Origin: a virus
Length of the DNA: 20,278 bases
Strand: one strand, 5' to 3'
IMG/VR virus record: IMGVR_UViG_3300021964_000728
Location: 1-20,278 of that record
Below are positions 7,237 through 13,438 of this stretch, in pieces. How positions within the stretch are numbered: the first letter of the stretch is position 1; each line of letters starts with the position of its first letter. The notes beneath the pieces are model-generated. The model ran no database searches. It saw only the letters and a list, made by a program, of their open reading frames with translations, and had not been told where the DNA came from. The position numbers and the translations under genes are program-made.

Positions 7237-7603
7237 CGCCTTTCTCTTTGTACTTCTTAGCTAGCAACTGCGCCTTACGGGCAGACCACTTACCCGCACC
7301 GGTACCTTGGACTGCTTGCGCCTTAATTGACTCAAACAGCTTTTTACGCATACTAGGCTTGGTGTAGTTACCAGCTTGATTTACTTTTGACTTGACCTTA
7401 CCACCCTTTTTAGCCTCTACGACCTTGTCGCCTTTGTCTTTAGGGGGGTAATACGGCATCTTGCGCTGACCCTTGGGCGGAACAAAACGCCATTCATCAT
7501 CGCGGTGACCTTCTGGGCCATTCTTCTCAGTGGTTTTCACTCGGCCTTTATTGCTAAAGGCAACCGGCTTCATAGCTCGACCCATACCGCGACAATTCAT
7601 CAT
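7220..7603 (-). CDS. Basic phage protein with SARKAQLLAKKYKEKGGGY module
   Basis: I choose ATG 7603 rather than an upstream ATG at 7651. AAAGGAAAG lies upstream of 7603, and the longer start would extend 46 bases into the preceding gene. The product is 127 aa and strongly basic. The N-terminus is MMNCRGMGRAMKPVAFSNKG. The middle has EAKKGGKVKSKVNQAGNY. The C-terminus has YTKPSMRKKLFESIKAQAVQ, GTGAGKWSARKAQLLAKKYK and EKGGGYRG. The last part is the 'KPxxRExL...GxWSARKAQLLAxxYxxxGGGY' module I know from phage proteins in which a KSLKxWTxxxW module follows in the same chain. Here that second module is at 6611-6856. Role is unknown; a virion DNA-associated protein is a guess. Confidence 0.65.
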   Translation of the reverse strand: MMNCRGMGRAMKPVAFSNKGRVKTTEKNGPEGHRDDEWRFVPPKGQRKMPYYPPKDKGDKVVEAKKGGKVKSKVNQAGNYTKPSMRKKLFESIKAQAVQGTGAGKWSARKAQLLAKKYKEKGGGYRG

Positions 7604-7604
7604 A

Positions 7605-8216
7605 TCAGCACATCTTTCCTTTGGTCTTACCACGCTGAGCAATACCATCACGAGATTTAACTGAACCGCCTTTTTTCATACGAGGCGCTGCAGCGGGGGC
7701 GGTACCGGGCATCCCGGGTTTCTGCATGGACGGGTTCATGGCACTGGGAGGTGGCATCTGAGGCGGAACGCCTGCTTGGACTCTAGTAGGCGGAGGAGGA
7801 AAGCCACCGGGCATCCCGGGGTTCTGACTGGGAGGTCGCATTTGACCCATCCCGGGGTTCTGACTGGGAGGTGCTGGAATTTGACCCATTGCGGCTGCGT
7901 GACGTGCTGCATCCATTGCTGCCATAGACCCACGTTGAGGCACAGGCCCACGTTGAGCACTAGGACGCATTTGACCGCTTGCGACTGCTTGACGCGCTAA
8001 ATCCATTGCTGCCATAGGCCCACTTTGACGAGCACGCTCAGGTCCCCCCGCAGGAGGCCGCATTTGACCCATTGCGGCTGCTTGACGCGCTGCACCCATT
8101 GCTGCCATAGGCCCACGTTGAGCGGGGCGCGGAGCAGGTTGTGTACGTGATGAGCGATTGCTTCCAAATCCACCACGCCCACGACCACGGTTACTACTTC
8201 TTGGTTTAAAAGCCAT
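7605..8216 (-). CDS. Pro/Gly/Met-rich repeat protein with KKGG...KGKMC tail
   Basis: This is a 203-aa low-complexity basic protein. Residues 1-33 are Arg/Gly/Ser-rich (RGRGRGGFGSNRSSRTQP). Residues 34-116 hold three imperfect repeats of the form 'RGPMAAMxxARQAAAMGQMRP'. Residues 117-175 are Pro/Gln/Asn/Gly/Met-rich, with PPSQNPGM repeated. Residues 180-203, MKKGGSVKSRDGIAQRGKTK GKMC, form a terminal module shared with the next upstream gene. The whole protein is probably disordered apart from short helices in the repeats. AAGGGG precedes ATG 8216. Function is unknown; position suggests an internal head or neck component. Confidence 0.65.
   Translation of the reverse strand: MAFKPRSSNRGRGRGGFGSNRSSRTQPAPRPAQRGPMAAMGAARQAAAMGQMRPPAGGPERARQSGPMAAMDLARQAVASGQMRPSAQRGPVPQRGSMAAMDAARHAAAMGQIPAPPSQNPGMGQMRPPSQNPGMPGGFPPPPTRVQAGVPPQMPPPSAMNPSMQKPGMPGTAPAAAPRMKKGGSVKSRDGIAQRGKTKGKMC
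7869..8117 (-). repeat. Three imperfect 'GPMAAMxxARQAAAMGQMRP' repeats
   Basis: The repeats start near codons 34, 64 and 94 of the 203-aa gene. Each is about 22 residues long with 8-11-residue Pro/Gln/Arg-rich spacers. The DNA repeats are visible as recurring 'cccattgctgccatagg' blocks on the plus strand. The third unit has diverged (GSMAAMDAARHAAAMGQIPA). Confidence 0.85.
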
Positions 8217-8226
8217 GGTTTACCCC

Positions 8227-8922
8227 TTAACACATACGACCACGAGTCTTACCACGCTTGGCAACGCCATCGCCACGGACTGAACCCCCGGGCTTATACT
8301 TCGGCACGCCGCCTTTTTTCATGCCCGCCCCTAGAGGGTCGTTATCCATGCGCTCTTGAGCGGCTTTTTCCTTGATGATGTCTTTCATCTTGATTTTGTA
8401 GTCCCGCTCAGCATCGCCGCGACTAATTGGGGCAGCGGCGCGTTTGCGTTCCTCGCCCATCATCACCCGCTCGTCGGTATCTTTCTGGTCTGCCATTGGG
8501 TTAGCTTTAACCGCAGGACCCTGCATTGGCTTTGTGATGTTCGGCTTGCTGTCTTTGCGACTAATCGGGGCATTGTCTCGTTTGCGCTTCTCATCTGCCA
8601 TTGGGTTAGCTTTAACCGCAGGACCCTGCATGGGCTTTGTGATGTTCGGCTTGCTACTCTTGCGACTAATCGGGGCATTGTCTCGTTTGCGCTTCTCATC
8701 TGCCATTACGCGGGCGTCTGTTTCGGCGCGAGTTACGGGAGCCGTGTTGCGTTTACGAGTCTCGTCGTTTTTAATTCGATCGCTAGTCGTAACGCGTCTT
8801 GTTAACCCACGTTCTTTATTCAAGAAGTCGCGCAGGGACATACCCGAGGCTTCTAATTCCTCTTTGGTAACGATAGGGTTGCCGCGCTTGTCGAGCTTGC
8901 GGTTTTTTGGGTTGAACGCCAT
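8227..8922 (-). CDS. Lys/Arg-rich repeat protein with KKGG...RGRMC tail
   Basis: This is a 231-aa, highly charged protein, predicted mostly disordered or helical. Residues 1-72 contain MSLRDFLNKERGLTRRVTTS, and residues 53-72 are a diverged copy of the repeat start. Residues 73-142 are two near-identical 35-residue repeats (MADEKRKRDNAPISRK, then SKPNITKPMQGPAVKANP). A partial third copy follows (ERKRAAAPISRGDAERD). Residues 201-231 (MKKGGVPKYKPGGSVRGDGV AKRGKTRGRMC) resemble the C-terminus of the 203-aa protein encoded just downstream. TAAGGAG precedes ATG 8922. I know the 'RGDGxAxRGKTRG' ending from other aquatic phage proteins, where no function is assigned. Confidence 0.65.
   Translation of the reverse strand: MAFNPKNRKLDKRGNPIVTKEELEASGMSLRDFLNKERGLTRRVTTSDRIKNDETRKRNTAPVTRAETDARVMADEKRKRDNAPISRKSSKPNITKPMQGPAVKANPMADEKRKRDNAPISRKDSKPNITKPMQGPAVKANPMADQKDTDERVMMGEERKRAAAPISRGDAERDYKIKMKDIIKEKAAQERMDNDPLGAGMKKGGVPKYKPGGSVRGDGVAKRGKTRGRMC
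8497..8706 (-). repeat. Two 105-bp tandem repeats encoding 35 residues each
   Basis: Codons 73-107 (8602-8706) and 108-142 (8497-8601) are almost identical at DNA level. The few differences change KSS to KDS within the repeated protein and a few silent bases. This points to a recent unequal exchange or slippage duplication inside the gene. Confidence 0.9.
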
Positions 8923-8933
8923 TTTGTTACTCC

Positions 8934-9254
8934 TTAGACCATCTTACAGGCGCGACCACCACGGGCCATACCATAACCTTTAGCAGAGCCGCCGCCCATC
9001 ATCTTCTTGGGCTTCTTGGGCTTCTTGGACTTTTTATGCTCGCTGTCTTTCATCATCTTACCGTCGGGCATGCGGTGCATGCCTTTGGGCACCTTACCGC
9101 CTTTTTTCATACCATAACCGCCACCGCTCTTTTGGTACCCTTCTTCTTCCATCGTGTTTGCATCGTCACGAAGTTTGTTAGCACGCTCTAGCGCGTTGGG
9201 GCCACCTGCGGCTTCAATTTCATCCGCTTTCTTACGCATTGCATTTGGTGTCAT
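8934..9254 (-). CDS. Small Lys/Gly/Met-rich protein with KKGG motif
   Basis: This is a 106-aa, strongly basic protein. Residues 1-35 form a likely helix (MTPNAMRKKADEIEAAGGPN ALERANKLRDDANTM). The rest is low complexity: SGGGYGMKKGGKVPKGMHRM, then PDGKMMKDSEHKKSKKPKKP and a Gly/Lys-rich end (MGGGSAKGYGMARGGRACKM V). The KKGG motif and the penultimate-region Cys recall the tails of the next two genes, though here the end is CKMV rather than KMC. The AAGGAAA site upstream of ATG 9254 is good. Nothing identifies an enzyme. Nucleic-acid binding or a virion-packaged basic peptide is an inference from charge and neighbourhood. Confidence 0.6.
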   Translation of the reverse strand: MTPNAMRKKADEIEAAGGPNALERANKLRDDANTMEEEGYQKSGGGYGMKKGGKVPKGMHRMPDGKMMKDSEHKKSKKPKKPKKMMGGGSAKGYGMARGGRACKMV

Positions 9255-9263
9255 GGTATTTCC

Positions 9264-9527
9264 TTAGCTATTAGAGCTTTTTTGCTCTCGAATAAATACA
9301 TCTATCTTGTTATCTAGTCGATCAAGCCGGTCGATAATGCGATTAATGTCGTGATGGACATCTGCTTTAGTCACGTACTCTTTGGCGATTTCCTCGCGTG
9401 TACGGTTAACCAGTATCGTAATACGGCCCAATTCAGCCGCTTTTTCACGTAATATCCACCCGACCAGTGCAATAACACCACTCAGGATCAGGTTCCAAAG
9501 CATCATGTCCATTTCTAACATTTCCAT
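9264..9527 (-). CDS. Holin-like/membrane-anchored coiled-coil protein
   Basis: This 87-aa protein has one hydrophobic segment at about residues 8-26 (MMLWNLILSGVIALVGWIL) with an acidic N-terminal end and a positive start after it (REKAAELGR). A charged helix follows, with a likely coiled coil through residues 50-82 (YVTKADVHHDINRIIDRLDR LDNKIDVFIREQ). This layout of a short N-out TM helix followed by a coil is shared by class III-type holin or haemolysin XhlA-like phage proteins. A lysis role is a reasonable guess, but no lysozyme is seen in this window. Start ATG 9527 overlaps the upstream gene by 13 bases; ATG 9521 (two residues shorter) has a slightly better-placed AGAG. Confidence 0.55.
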   Translation of the reverse strand: MEMLEMDMMLWNLILSGVIALVGWILREKAAELGRITILVNRTREEIAKEYVTKADVHHDINRIIDRLDRLDNKIDVFIREQKSSNS

Positions 9528-9784
9528 GCTCTAAGGCTCTTGTTTATACGACTGTTCGGGTCTTTGGCTGTCTTGGCGCTCGTCAGCTTGGACTTCATCC
9601 CAGACATTCTGGCGCAGAAAGACTTTCGCCGTGCTGCGTCTTTCTCGGTCTTTGGTTTTGGTGCGGGGGCCTTCAAGCCCGGTTTCCCGGGGTTCGCCTT
9701 GTTGTAGGAGGCTCGCCCTTTGGCGTTTAGCCCGCCCTTCTCGGACTTGCCCTCTTTCCTCGTCCATGCCGCTGTCTTAGCCAT
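9515..9784 (-). CDS. Small basic phage protein (GGLNAKGRASY / SFCARMSGMK family)
   Basis: This is an 89-aa basic protein. MAKTAAWTRKEGKSEKGGLN, AKGRASYNKANPGK, then RRKSFCARMSGMKSKLTSAK and TAKDPNSRINKSLRAWKC make a full-length copy of a family I recognise from many phages and some large viruses, with the order 'W-T-R-K-E-G...GGLNAKG-R-A-S-Y...RRKSFCARM-x-GMK...DPxSRINKSLRxWxC'. It may be the DUF6321 type; this name was not checked. Conserved Cys residues near 57 and at the C-terminus might bind metal. Function is unknown. Start ATG 9784 overlaps the upstream gene by 8 bases, and its stop overlaps the next gene by 13, so expression is coupled. Confidence 0.75.
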   Translation of the reverse strand: MAKTAAWTRKEGKSEKGGLNAKGRASYNKANPGKPGLKAPAPKPKTEKDAARRKSFCARMSGMKSKLTSAKTAKDPNSRINKSLRAWKC

Positions 9785-10076
9785 AGAACACCATTACTGA
9801 AGCAACTGTAGTCACATCAGCATATACGTTGGTCTGGAACAGTAAGCCTTCACCGGGAAACTCGATGTAGTCTGAAGCCGTAGCCCCAGCCAGAGTGTTC
9901 AGTGTGACTTTGATTGGACCAGAAACGCCGCCATCACGTAAAACAACGCTACCTGCCCCAGTATCTGGAACAATGTAGACAGCCTTCACGCGGGTACGGG
10001 CGATAGTTTCGCCATTTTGATTCAGCATCTGCCCATCGGTTGTCCGTGGGGCACTAGCAAGAATATCGGTCTGCAT
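9777..10076 (-). CDS. Small virion-type protein, possibly capsid-associated
   Basis: This is a 99-aa protein with MQTDILASAPRTTDGQMLNQ, then RTRVKAVYIVPDTGAGSVVL RDGG, PIKVTLNTLAGATASDYIEF and GEGLLFQTNVYADVTTVASV MVFYG. This is the pattern of a small beta-rich phage protein I have seen next to capsid genes, with strands KAVYIVP, GSVVLRDGG, GLLFQTNVYADVTT and VMVFYG. It has no enzymatic residues. TAAGGAG precedes ATG 10076 with proper spacing. The most likely role is a capsid- or neck-associated accessory protein; copy number and location are unknown. Confidence 0.65.
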   Translation of the reverse strand: MQTDILASAPRTTDGQMLNQNGETIARTRVKAVYIVPDTGAGSVVLRDGGVSGPIKVTLNTLAGATASDYIEFPGEGLLFQTNVYADVTTVASVMVFYG

Positions 10077-10099
10077 ATTAGCTCCTTACAATGAATTAA

Positions 10100-10115
10100 A
10101 CCCCGTTACCGAGGT
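10100..10115 (-). other. Small GNRA-type hairpin between two head genes
   Basis: On the minus strand, ACCTCG GTAA CGGGGT forms 6 pairs including one G-U, with a GUAA tetraloop, followed by TTAATT. It lies in the 46-base gap before the 99-aa gene. It could be a weak terminator or an RNA-processing or stability structure. It has no proper U tract. Confidence 0.35.
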
Positions 10116-10122
10116 GAGCTAA

Positions 10123-10347
10123 TTAACTGAGAGCAGCGCCAACAGCAGTAACCCAAGCGGAACCAGTGCTGATAACCAAGCAATATTCGTTGTCACCTGC
10201 GCCGTTGTCGCTAATTAAACGCACTTGACCGGCATTTGCTGCTGAAGCAGCGGGCAATGCGGCAGTAGTAGAAATGGTCAGATCAGCGTAGGGGCCTTCA
10301 AAACCGTTAGTAGAAATAACGGGACCGGAGAACGTGGTATTAGCCAT
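10123..10347 (-). CDS. 74-aa virion-type protein
   Basis: This is a small Ala/Thr/Ser-rich protein: MANTTFSGPVISTNGFEGPY, then ADLTISTTAALPAASAANAG QVRLISDNGAG and EYCLVISTGSAWVTAVGAAL S. The start 'TFSGPVxSxNGF' and the following 'AGxxRxISDxGAGDxEYCLVxStGsAWVT' are elements I associate with short capsid-associated or head-fibre proteins in aquatic phages. The fold is probably a small beta domain. TAAGGAAA precedes ATG 10347. It is the first gene after the major capsid terminator, so its transcript must come from read-through or from a promoter I could not find in the 100 bases before it. Confidence 0.65.
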   Translation of the reverse strand: MANTTFSGPVISTNGFEGPYADLTISTTAALPAASAANAGQVRLISDNGAGDNEYCLVISTGSAWVTAVGAALS

Positions 10348-10448
10348 GATATTTTCCTTACATGCAAGTTAGGCGTATCTGTCTGCATGTCGTCAGCCGG
10401 GACTGTCAGATACACCGGAAACCCCGGAATGATCTCAATATACCTTAA

Positions 10449-10479
10449 AAAGAAAAGGGGCGCAAGGCCCCTTTTCTTT
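10449..10479 (-). terminator. Strong intrinsic terminator after major capsid gene
   Basis: A perfect 13-base-pair stem (AAAGAAAAGGGGC pairs with GCCCCTTTTCTTT) has a 5-base loop. Read on the minus strand, the 3' arm ends CCCCTTTTCTTTTT, giving the U-rich end. It begins 8 bases downstream of the capsid gene stop. The reverse orientation is also stem-competent, so it may act both ways. Confidence 0.9.
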
Positions 10480-10486
10480 GGTTTTA

Positions 10487-11398
10487 TCAGGTCGAACCTG
10501 AAGTACCCCACATACCGAGGGGATCAGACCAGCCGAAGCTATAACGCTCGCGGGCCTTGTAACGCACGTTACCCGTATCGAAGTCACCGTCCATGCCTGT
10601 AGACATAGCGGTGCGAACGAAGTGCTTCATGCCGTTAGGAACGTCGGTCTTAATGAACCAAGCGTTGTTATCGGTCAAGAAGTGGTTAACGGTGTAACCC
10701 TCTGGGATTGAACCCATGCTCTTCAACGCGTTGATGTCGTTGTCGGCAGTAGCCACGCGCAAGTCGGTATCCAACAAACGCTTAGCAACGAACATCAGTG
10801 CTGGAGGCACGATCAACTTACGGGGCTTAGCAGCGATCAACAGACCACGCTCGTCTGTCCAAGCAGCGATTTGGATAACGGCGGCTTCCAAAGAAGTCTC
10901 GTTCAAATCGACTTGAGCAGCGGGAGTGTTGCTGTTTGTGCCACCACCAACCAAGGGGTGAGCAGTGCTGAACAGAGCAACGTTGTCACCACCCTTATAA
11001 GAGGCAGAGAAACCGTTGTTCAAAACAGCAGCAGCTTTAACCTGCTTGGTGTAAGCCATAGCACGAGCCAGAGCCTTGGTGTAACGAGCAGACAAGCTGT
11101 CGTACAGGTTATCTTCAACCGCTTCTTCAGTGATTGAGAAACCCAAAGCAATGGTTTCGTGGTTGTAGCGAGTAGTCCAAGCCTCTTGCGCGTTGTCATA
11201 AGCGATGGCAGAGCCTTCAGCCTTGACAGGTGCAGAGCCGAAGCCAGATAGCTTGGTCTCTTCTTCGAATGAGCGCTCAGAAGATTCAGTTTCGTAAACC
11301 TCTTTGTGCTCTTCGCCGTACTTTTGATACTCCAGACCAAACAATGCGTTTAAGCCGGGGAGCAGCTCTTTCAGTAATTGACTGCGTGAAATAGCCAT
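10487..11398 (-). CDS. Major capsid protein (Mu gpT-like / HK97-fold type)
   Basis: This is a 303-aa protein. MAISRSQLLKELLPGLNALF, then EEHKEVYETESSERSFEEET KLSGFG, SAIAYDNAQEAWTTRYNHET IALGFSITEEAVEDNLYDSL, and FSTAHPLVGGGTNSNT are hallmarks of the gpT-like major capsid family as I know it, in which 'EVxxxxxSxRAFEExxxxxGFG ... FSTxHPL' is conserved. The C-terminal third (ALMFVAKRLLDTDLRVATAD, AWFIKTDVPNGMKHFVRTAM, RYKARERYSFGWSDP) contains the A-domain strands and the long E-loop-side helices. There is no cleaved N-terminal scaffold domain; a separate scaffold gene lies upstream. AAGGAG precedes ATG 11398, and a strong terminator follows the stop, consistent with very high expression. Confidence 0.85.
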   Translation of the reverse strand: MAISRSQLLKELLPGLNALFGLEYQKYGEEHKEVYETESSERSFEEETKLSGFGSAPVKAEGSAIAYDNAQEAWTTRYNHETIALGFSITEEAVEDNLYDSLSARYTKALARAMAYTKQVKAAAVLNNGFSASYKGGDNVALFSTAHPLVGGGTNSNTPAAQVDLNETSLEAAVIQIAAWTDERGLLIAAKPRKLIVPPALMFVAKRLLDTDLRVATADNDINALKSMGSIPEGYTVNHFLTDNNAWFIKTDVPNGMKHFVRTAMSTGMDGDFDTGNVRYKARERYSFGWSDPLGMWGTSGST

Positions 11399-11411
11399 TT
11401 TATGTTACTCC

Positions 11412-11969
11412 TTAACCGAACTTGCAGACATCAGAATTGATCTTGACCAGAACGTCGGTGTAAGCGTCGCCGGGAGTAGAAACAATTTCCACAACGGTGA
11501 AGCTCGCGCCAGCGTCGCTAGCAGCGCCAACAGAGTTAGTACCGTTACCAGTGGTAGCAGAACCAGTCTGAGTTGCGCTGTTCATACCAACTTCAATACC
11601 GACTTCGGTTTGAGCGATAGAACCAGACGATTGTGCTTGGTACAACACTTGTGGGTCAGTAACCACCTTAGCGGTAATCACTCCAGTAACACCCGTGGGG
11701 TAGTACTGAGACCAGAGTTGTTGACCTTGCGCGTTCACATAAGAACAGCCAACGAAAACGCCAGCAACGTTCACCAACGGATCAGCAGCAGTGCCTGCGT
11801 CCGTAGAGGGAGTGATGTAACCACCACTTAGGTAAACGGTGTTGCCGTTGTAGATAGATGCCGTGGTACCAGCGGGGTCAATGAGAAACTCAGTGACAGC
11901 GCCAGCGTAAGGCATACCATCTACGCGCTTGACGGGCTTAAGCCCGTAGGGTGCAGCAGTATTTGCCAT
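11412..11969 (-). CDS. Capsid-associated virion protein (decoration-like)
   Basis: This is a 185-aa protein, uncharged and small-residue-rich: MANTAAPYGLKPVKRVDGMP YAGAVTEFLID, then NTVYLSGGYITPSTDAGTA, VAGVFVGCSYVNAQGQQLWS QYYPTG and a C-terminal TVVEIVSTPGDAYTDVLVKI NSDVCKFG. The beginning ('MANTAAPYGLKPVxxxxGxPY') is one I know from structural proteins directly upstream of phage major capsid genes. The body is beta-rich. A capsid decoration or head fibre role is inferred. GGAG lies 7 bases before ATG 11969, and the gene ends 13 bases before the capsid ATG, so the two are certainly co-transcribed. Confidence 0.7.
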   Translation of the reverse strand: MANTAAPYGLKPVKRVDGMPYAGAVTEFLIDPAGTTASIYNGNTVYLSGGYITPSTDAGTAADPLVNVAGVFVGCSYVNAQGQQLWSQYYPTGVTGVITAKVVTDPQVLYQAQSSGSIAQTEVGIEVGMNSATQTGSATTGNGTNSVGAASDAGASFTVVEIVSTPGDAYTDVLVKINSDVCKFG

Positions 11970-11986
11970 TTAAGGACTCCTAAAAA

Positions 11987-12442
11987 TTAAGAACCAGAAC
12001 CAAATGTGACCTTCGATTTTCTGTCCGAGAACAGAGGCATGCGAGGATCATTCTCACGAAGAAAATTGTTGTCCACCGAATCCACTTGTGCTTGTGCTTG
12101 CTTCTCATAATAAGCAGCACGCTGCTGGAGGAACTCCTCCGGGATACGACAGAGCAACAGACCACCGATCTCAATATTCCCTTTAAAACGGGTGTCTTGA
12201 GAAGCTAGGTGCATCATTTCAGGATAATCGTCGGTTTTACACGCTTCATACCCTTCGCGGAATTTTGCAGAGACGTTCTGAGGGTCGGGTTGACCCATCA
12301 TACTCACCCGTACCCAGCGGTGTTTCCATCCGGGTCGGTCGTCTGGCGTGGGCAAAGTTTCCGGTGGACGCCATGCCTCGGCACGAGCGTACTGTTTACG
12401 TGAATCAAGTTCACGATCCAATCGGTTTTGTTGTCCAGCCAT
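11987..12442 (-). CDS. Conserved head-module protein of unknown function
   Basis: This is a 151-aa charged protein starting MAGQQNRLDRELDSRKQYAR. It contains AEAWRPPETLPTPDDRPGWK HRWVRVSMMGQPDPQNVSAK and REGYEACKTDDYPEMMHLAS, then IEIGGLLLCRIPEEFLQQRA AYYEKQAQ. I recall this pattern ('RPxxLLPxPxxRPGxxxRWVRxxxxGxxDxxNVxxRxREGWEP ... PEM' followed by 'GGLVLxRxPxExxxQRxxYY') from phage genes between scaffold and capsid. It usually has no assigned function. The long C-terminal helix with Gln and Tyr pairs is compatible with assembly of a complex. ATG 12442 lies 2 bases after the scaffold stop, with GGAG upstream inside the scaffold gene. Confidence 0.65.
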   Translation of the reverse strand: MAGQQNRLDRELDSRKQYARAEAWRPPETLPTPDDRPGWKHRWVRVSMMGQPDPQNVSAKFREGYEACKTDDYPEMMHLASQDTRFKGNIEIGGLLLCRIPEEFLQQRAAYYEKQAQAQVDSVDNNFLRENDPRMPLFSDRKSKVTFGSGS

Positions 12443-12444
12443 TT

Positions 12445-13428
12445 TTAAGCTCCATTCCGTAAGTTAGCAACCTGTTTAGCGTAAAGTTCTACTGGTACCC
12501 CAATTCGCTTAGCAATAGCGATCTGAGATGCCGTTAGCCTTACCTTATTAGGTGAGGTGCTGCGGGTAGCCGGAGCCACAACCGTAGCGGGTTTTGATGC
12601 ACGGCGCGGAGGTTCATCCTCTTGAGCCGGTTCGGATGCTTGATTTTGAGGAGCACCACTACCCTCATCGCTCCCGAAATAATCGGGGAAGGTTCTACGC
12701 ATAGTCCTATCAATTTCTTGGTAGTACCGATCCGTAGACGGATCAATTCCGCGATCTTCAACCAACTCTGAGTGCAGCCCTAGAGCGAACGCAGTCATGC
12801 GGCGATTTTGTCCAAACCAACCATTTTGACTACGCCAATTTTCAGCGCGTCGGTCAACAGTTTGCGGCTGTTGTCGTATTTGTAACTCTTTTTCCTCAAC
12901 TTGTAAAGGCTTTAAAGATGCTGTCTTATCAATTTTTAATGTAGCACGAGCGATCTGTTCTTGTGCTGCCACAATTGCATCAGTATCTCCCTCGTCATAA
13001 GCCGCTCGATAAGCCCGCTTAGCTGCCTCTAGTTCACTCTCAGCGACCTGTTTAGCCTGATCGATGTACTCTTGACTGCCAGAAGCCAATTGTCCTTGGA
13101 GCTTTCTATTCTCCTCGAATAGCTGTTTGGCGTACTCTTCTGCGGCTTGACGCTCGCGCAGAGCCGCTTCCTTCGCTCGACGCTCATCATGGTACCCACG
13201 AGTGAACTTTTTAATTCGTTTCTGTACCTTCTCGTCGTAAGAAGCTAATTCTTCCTCAGTAACTTCTTCGGGAGGCTCGGCAGGTTTACGGCCTCGATCC
13301 TCTTCTGGGGTGTCATCTTCTACCTCAAAAGAAAACTCTTCCTCTTCCGATTCTTGTTCCTCGGCTTTGGGTTCGTCTACTTCGTCGGGGAATTTAAACT
13401 CTTCGCCTTCAAACTCATTCTGTGCCAT
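12445..13428 (-). CDS. Scaffolding-like protein
   Basis: This is a 327-aa protein. Residues 1-65 are extremely acidic (long Glu-rich runs such as EEQESEEEEFSFEVEDDTPE EDRG). Residues 65-180 form a charged coiled coil (SYDEKVQKRIKKFTRGYHDE RRAKEAALRERQAAEEYAKQ LFEENRKLQGQLA). The remainder is helical, with YAGS-type spacer, RRMTAFALGLHSELVEDRGI and YYQEIDRTMRRTFPDYFGSD. It ends with a Pro/Ala-rich linker and a basic C-terminus (LTASQIAIAKRIGVPVELYA KQVANLRNG). This acidic-coil-basic order, position just upstream of the head genes and 'scaffold' size are typical of phage scaffolding proteins that use a basic C-terminal helix to bind capsid protein. No protease domain is visible. TAAGGAG precedes ATG 13428. 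Confidence 0.75.
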   Translation of the reverse strand: MAQNEFEGEEFKFPDEVDEPKAEEQESEEEEFSFEVEDDTPEEDRGRKPAEPPEEVTEEELASYDEKVQKRIKKFTRGYHDERRAKEAALRERQAAEEYAKQLFEENRKLQGQLASGSQEYIDQAKQVAESELEAAKRAYRAAYDEGDTDAIVAAQEQIARATLKIDKTASLKPLQVEEKELQIRQQPQTVDRRAENWRSQNGWFGQNRRMTAFALGLHSELVEDRGIDPSTDRYYQEIDRTMRRTFPDYFGSDEGSGAPQNQASEPAQEDEPPRRASKPATVVAPATRSTSPNKVRLTASQIAIAKRIGVPVELYAKQVANLRNGA

Positions 13429-13438
13429 AAATTACTCC

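Noticed and set aside
7736-8233. Alternative minus-strand frames inside the Pro/Met-rich repeat gene
   Set aside because: They arise from the same repeats read out of frame. The chosen frame has the ribosome site and the conserved C-terminal module.
8356-8983. Long plus-strand open frames opposite the repeat-rich gene
   Set aside because: They mirror the 8227-8922 gene and its repeats. They have no ribosome site, and their hydrophobic composition is the antisense of Lys/Arg-rich codons.
10278-10511. Minus-strand frame covering the capsid terminator
   Set aside because: It runs through the terminator stem and overlaps two real genes in another frame, so it is not a gene.
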